A stretch of DNA of 64,000 bases, from assembly GCA_018663035.1 (NCBI GenBank), contig JABJEX010000014.1, positions 122,099 through 186,098 on the forward strand. The letters run 5' to 3'. A program made the translations under genes and the position numbers. Each line of letters starts with the position of its first letter. Position 1 is the first letter of the stretch. The notes below the pieces were generated by a model. The model was not told where the DNA came from. It did not search any database and was given only the letters and a program-made list of their open reading frames with translations. The stretch is from Porticoccaceae bacterium (GTDB lineage Bacteria > Pseudomonadota > Gammaproteobacteria > Pseudomonadales > Porticoccaceae). Below, piece by piece: positions 59,905 through 64,000 of the stretch.

Positions 59905-60912
59905 TTGAAACGATTGGATACTCAGCCATCAGCTTACAGCATCACTCTTGAGCCTAATAACGCTCATCGCCTCGCCTCACTCTGCGGCCAACTTGATGAA
60001 AACCTGCGCCTTATCGAACAGCGGTTAAACGTTGAGATTCGCTCGCGGGACAATTATTTTGCTGTTTATGGAGAAAAACCAGCGTCTGAGGCTGCCGCTG
60101 AGGTTATCTACAACCTGTATCAGGAAACAGCTCACTATTCAGAGCTGTCTGCTGAAGAAGTTCACCTCCACCTCCGTCAATGTGAGACAGAGAAGCCTAT
60201 GACTCAACCTGCCAACAATCTCAACTCTGCCGATAATATTGAAAGCTTTTCGGTAATCCGCACCAAAAAAGGCAATATCAAGCCCCGCGGCCTGAATCAG
60301 CAGCGCTACGTACGCTCCATTCAGACCCATGATATTAACTTCGGAATTGGCCCGGCCGGTACAGGTAAAACATACCTAGCCGTTGCCTGTGCCGTCGAGG
60401 CCTTATTGCGCGATGAAGTGGAACGGATTCTGCTGGTGAGGCCTGCCGTTGAGGCGGGCGAACGACTCGGCTTTTTACCCGGCGACCTGGCTCAGAAAGT
60501 AGACCCCTATTTACGCCCGCTGTATGACGCATTGCATGAGATGCTAGGGTTTGAAACCGTGGCCAAACTGCAGGAGCGAAATGTTATTGAAATTGCCCCT
60601 CTTGCCTACATGCGCGGCCGCACTCTCAACGGCGCTTATATTATTCTCGATGAAAGCCAGAATACCACTCGCGAACAAATGAAAATGTTTCTCACTCGAA
60701 TTGGCTTTGGCTCTACCGCGGTAATCACTGGTGATATGTCGCAGATCGATTTACCACGCGGTGTCAGTTCAGGTTTGGTGCACGCCTGCGAAGTATTGCA
60801 GCATGTTGAGGAAATTAGCTTTACCCACTTTGAGTCACGAGATGTTGTGCGCCACCCTATAGTTCAGAGCATTGTGGATGCCTACGATGACTATGAAAAG
60901 GGCGCGAGCTAG
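59905..60912 (+). CDS. ybeZ: PhoH-like ATPase YbeZ (TTG start)
   Basis: FGIGPAGTGKTYLAVACAVEAL, IILDESQNTTREQMKMFLTRIGFGS. Confidence 0.95.
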   Translation: MKRLDTQPSAYSITLEPNNAHRLASLCGQLDENLRLIEQRLNVEIRSRDNYFAVYGEKPASEAAAEVIYNLYQETAHYSELSAEEVHLHLRQCETEKPMTQPANNLNSADNIESFSVIRTKKGNIKPRGLNQQRYVRSIQTHDINFGIGPAGTGKTYLAVACAVEALLRDEVERILLVRPAVEAGERLGFLPGDLAQKVDPYLRPLYDALHEMLGFETVAKLQERNVIEIAPLAYMRGRTLNGAYIILDESQNTTREQMKMFLTRIGFGSTAVITGDMSQIDLPRGVSSGLVHACEVLQHVEEISFTHFESRDVVRHPIVQSIVDAYDDYEKGAS

Positions 60913-60918
60913 CCAACA

Positions 60919-61389
60919 ATGACTATTTCCATCGATATTCAGATGGCCTGTTCATCTGAAGAGCCGCCCGACGAAGACAGTATGCAACGCTGGGCCAGTG
61001 CAGCTCTCCGTGGCGAGCGAGAGACTGCCGAACTCAGCGTGCGCATTGTAGATATCGACGAGAGTGCTGAACTAAATCAACAGTACCGCGGCAAGAGCGG
61101 CCCCACCAACGTGCTCTCATTCCCCTTTGACGCTGTCACACCAGAGCCGTTGCCTATACTGGGCGATTTGGTAATCTGTGCGCCAGTGGTGGAAGCTGAG
61201 GCAGTGCAACAGAACAAATCTAGCCGGGCTCACTGGGCGCACATGACAGTCCACGGTGTGCTGCACCTACTTGGTTATGATCACATCGATGATAGCGATG
61301 CTGAGTTGATGGAAAGATTAGAAACTGAAATTTTACTGGGCTTGGGTTTTCCTGCGCCTTACGCTGACACTAACTTACAAGAACAATAA
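60919..61389 (+). CDS. ybeY: rRNA maturation endoribonuclease YbeY
   Basis: GKSGPTNVLSFPFD; HMTVHGVLHLLGYDHIDDSDA zinc-binding motif. Confidence 0.96.
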   Translation: MTISIDIQMACSSEEPPDEDSMQRWASAALRGERETAELSVRIVDIDESAELNQQYRGKSGPTNVLSFPFDAVTPEPLPILGDLVICAPVVEAEAVQQNKSSRAHWAHMTVHGVLHLLGYDHIDDSDAELMERLETEILLGLGFPAPYADTNLQEQ

Positions 61390-61408
61390 GAGTACCAACG
61401 AGAAGCAC

Positions 61409-62248
61409 ATGAACGACGAAATCACCAACAACGGCCAAGACGAATCTCTGCTCAAAAAAATAGGTAGGGCTTTCTCAGCCAATCCAACCAGCAGTGATGA
61501 AGTCGCCGACATGCTGCGCAGCGCAGAGAATGAGTCGATTATCGATGCGAGTGCACTACAGATAATGGAAGGAGCGCTTAAGGTTTCCGATCTTCAGGCT
61601 CGCGAAATTATGATCCCCAGATCACAGATGCAGGTGATCGAGGAGGACTGGAGCCTAGAGCAGATATTGGAGCTGGTTATCGAGTCTCAGCACTCGCGCT
61701 TTCCTGTGGTTGGTGAGTCCTCTGACGATGTACTGGGTATACTTCTGGCTAAAGAACTTCTGCCTCTGGTGCTATCTGGCAAAGAGAGTTTCAACCTCAA
61801 GGGTCTATTGCGCCCGGCCACTATTATCCCAGAGAGCAAACGCCTAAATATCCTACTTCAAGAATTCCGCGAACAGCGTTATCACATGGCTATGGTGGTC
61901 GATGAATATGGTGGCGTCTCTGGATTGCTGACCATTGAGGACGTGCTCGAAGAGATAGTCGGCGAGATTGAAGACGAAACCGATGAAACCGAGGCTGAGC
62001 AAATCAGTAAGATTGATGACAACCTCTACAGCGTAGAAGCCATTACCGAAATTGATGATTTTAATGAATATTTTGACCTCGGCTTCTCTGATGACGAGTT
62101 TGATACCGTGGGCGGCCTAGTGGTGCACGCCTTCGGCCATCTGCCTCAGATTGGCGAAAGCACCAGTATTGAGAATTTTGACTTTAAGGTTGTCGATGGC
62201 GACAAACGCAAGATCAATCTTCTGGAAGTTCGCAAGAACGACCTCTGA
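61409..62248 (+). CDS. corC: CorC/YbeX CBS-domain transporter-associated protein
   Basis: ALQIMEGALKVSDLQAREIMIPRSQM; VVDEYGGVSGLLTIEDVLEEIVGEIEDE. Confidence 0.95.
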   Translation: MNDEITNNGQDESLLKKIGRAFSANPTSSDEVADMLRSAENESIIDASALQIMEGALKVSDLQAREIMIPRSQMQVIEEDWSLEQILELVIESQHSRFPVVGESSDDVLGILLAKELLPLVLSGKESFNLKGLLRPATIIPESKRLNILLQEFREQRYHMAMVVDEYGGVSGLLTIEDVLEEIVGEIEDETDETEAEQISKIDDNLYSVEAITEIDDFNEYFDLGFSDDEFDTVGGLVVHAFGHLPQIGESTSIENFDFKVVDGDKRKINLLEVRKNDL

Positions 62249-62261
62249 CACAGCTGCATAG

Positions 62262-63758
62262 ATGAGCCTAGCTAGAGGACAGAAATTTCTGCTGCTGTTT
62301 GCATCCGGTGCAGTCTTTCCTCTGGCACTGGCGCCTTTCTCATTTTGGCCAATGGCCATTATTAGTGCCGCAGCTCTGTTCTGGGCTCTGCGAAAACAAA
62401 CTGCCAAACAGGCCTTTGTCAAAGCTGCCGTGTTTGGCCTAGGTGTTTTCTTTGCAGGAGTCAGCTGGGTCTATGTCAGCATCCACGACCATGGCTACAT
62501 TGCCGCACCGTTTGCACTGCTGGGCACTTTCTTATTCTGTTTGTTTATGGCGTTTTTGTTTGCCGCTCCCTTTACTCTAAGTGCATTTATACCTCAAACC
62601 TCTGTCGCCCAAATATTGGGGCTGCCCGCTATCTGGGTGCTGAGCGAATGGATGCGCGGCTGGATCTTTACCGGTTTTCCCTGGCTCTACGCCGGCTATA
62701 GCCATACAGATACCTGGCTTAACGGTTGGGCGCCACTAGGCGGCGTACTCTGGCTTAGCTTTATCAGCGCATTGATATCCGCTCTTGCGGTACAGTTAGT
62801 TGTCAACAAAGCTTTTAACCGCGACCTTGCAATGGTAACTGTTGTTATTTTTGCTCTGGTTGCTGCTGGCTACGGTCTACAAAAGGCAACCTGGACAGAG
62901 GCAAGTGAGCGCCCCCTATCGGTGGTGCTGGTACAACCCAATATTGAACAGGAAGACCGCTGGGCAGCGGCTGAACAGGGCGGCATTCTCGATCAGTTGC
63001 GGCAACAGACCGAGGCCTATTGGGGAGCAGATCTTATTATCTGGCCAGAGGGTGCCATTCCCGCCCTACCTCGACAGGTGATGGACTACCTAATCGATGT
63101 GGACAGTATCGCCAGAGTGAACCAAACAGCCCTGCTAACTGGTATACCCACACAGGATGCTCGCAATCGGCGCTATTACAATTCTATGCTGGCTCTGGGA
63201 GATTCTCTCGGGCAGTATGATAAGACTAGGCTGGTGCCCTTTGGCGAATACGTGCCCCTCGAGGGCATGCTGCGCGGATTAAACAGCTTTTTTGATCTGC
63301 CGATGTCGTCATTTTCACTGGGTTCTACTGGTCAATCTTTACTGACAGTGAAAGGCCAGCCCATTGCTACGGCCATCTGCTACGAAATAGCCTACCCAGA
63401 TCTGGTAGCTGAGAGTGCAGCCGATGCCAGTATGATCTTGACGGTTAGCAACGATGCTTGGTTTGGGCGCTCCATAGCACCCCAACAGCATATGCAGATG
63501 GCGCGCATGCGAGCACTTGAAAACAGCAAACCAATGCTGCGTGGCACCAATAATGGTATTACTGCCCTGGTGGATTATCGCGGTGTCATTTATCAGCAAC
63601 TGGAGCAGTTTACTGCCGGCGAATTGTCTGGCAGCCTTCAGCCAAGAGTGGGCCAAACCGTATTTTCACGCTGGGGAAGCTGGCCCACTGTGGTATTTTC
63701 AATCTTTATCTGTATCTGTTTAATTGTCAGGCGCAGAAAACAGGACACACAGGCTTAG
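62262..63758 (+). CDS. lnt: Apolipoprotein N-acyltransferase
   Basis: Membrane N-terminus; [42 protein letters not shown]. Confidence 0.96.
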   Translation: MSLARGQKFLLLFASGAVFPLALAPFSFWPMAIISAAALFWALRKQTAKQAFVKAAVFGLGVFFAGVSWVYVSIHDHGYIAAPFALLGTFLFCLFMAFLFAAPFTLSAFIPQTSVAQILGLPAIWVLSEWMRGWIFTGFPWLYAGYSHTDTWLNGWAPLGGVLWLSFISALISALAVQLVVNKAFNRDLAMVTVVIFALVAAGYGLQKATWTEASERPLSVVLVQPNIEQEDRWAAAEQGGILDQLRQQTEAYWGADLIIWPEGAIPALPRQVMDYLIDVDSIARVNQTALLTGIPTQDARNRRYYNSMLALGDSLGQYDKTRLVPFGEYVPLEGMLRGLNSFFDLPMSSFSLGSTGQSLLTVKGQPIATAICYEIAYPDLVAESAADASMILTVSNDAWFGRSIAPQQHMQMARMRALENSKPMLRGTNNGITALVDYRGVIYQQLEQFTAGELSGSLQPRVGQTVFSRWGSWPTVVFSIFICICLIVRRRKQDTQA

Positions 63759-63780
63759 ATGCCTAACGAGGAGAATTAAC

Positions 63781-64000
63781 ATGAAGACATTGACTCACAA
63801 CCTGATGATCAGCCTACTGCTGACACTATCTGCAGCCGCATCGGCCCTAGAAGTAGGCGATCAAGCGCCGGCTTTTTCTCTGCAGGCCACTGATGGCAAA
63901 ACCTATAGTCTAGAGCAGTTTCACGACAAGCAGGCAATTGTTATTGCTTGGTACCCAAAGGCTTTCACCAGCGGCTGCACTATCGAGTGTAAGTCGCTGG
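63781..64000 (+). CDS. Exported peroxiredoxin (AhpC/TSA/BCP type), truncated at window end
   Basis: [73 protein letters not shown]. Confidence 0.85.
   Translation, partial: MKTLTHNLMISLLLTLSAAASALEVGDQAPAFSLQATDGKTYSLEQFHDKQAIVIAWYPKAFTSGCTIECKSL

Overview
The window is a gene-dense chromosomal segment from a gammaproteobacterium, probably a marine Cellvibrionales/SAR92-like lineage (inferred from gene content only). I found no tRNA, rRNA, CRISPR array, IS element or prophage. Left to right it contains: rng(partial)-maf-mreDCB (minus), divergent from gatCAB (plus); small enzymes (DoxX, TauD-like, amine-oxidase-like, PhnA-like, class II aldolase, peroxiredoxin); acyl-CoA dehydrogenase, azlCD, SDR, bactofilin, an ABC-F protein and an ABC exporter (minus); ettA and a thioesterase; an amt gene behind a sigma54-type promoter; a seven-gene B12 uptake/salvage operon behind a cobalamin riboswitch; radA; a halohydrin-dehalogenase-like SDR; a DnaT-domain protein overlapping a lambda-P-like replication gene; aceK; a 13-gene type II secretion locus in the order E-F-G-H-I-J-K-L-M-C-D-A-B; and miaB-ybeZ-ybeY-corC-lnt followed by a partial peroxiredoxin. 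The best leads are: (1) the triple-DnaT/lambda-P pair, a candidate domesticated replicative-helicase loading module; (2) an SDR carrying both halohydrin dehalogenase motifs; (3) mreC apparently starting at ATT, and a phosphatase-like gene with no ATG/GTG/TTG start for its full domain; (4) a signal-less BtuF-like protein fused in operon organisation to a DUF71 ATPase in the B12 operon; (5) an in-frame 18-bp VNTR in the GspA/ExeA linker. All calls come from reading the sequence; no database search was run.
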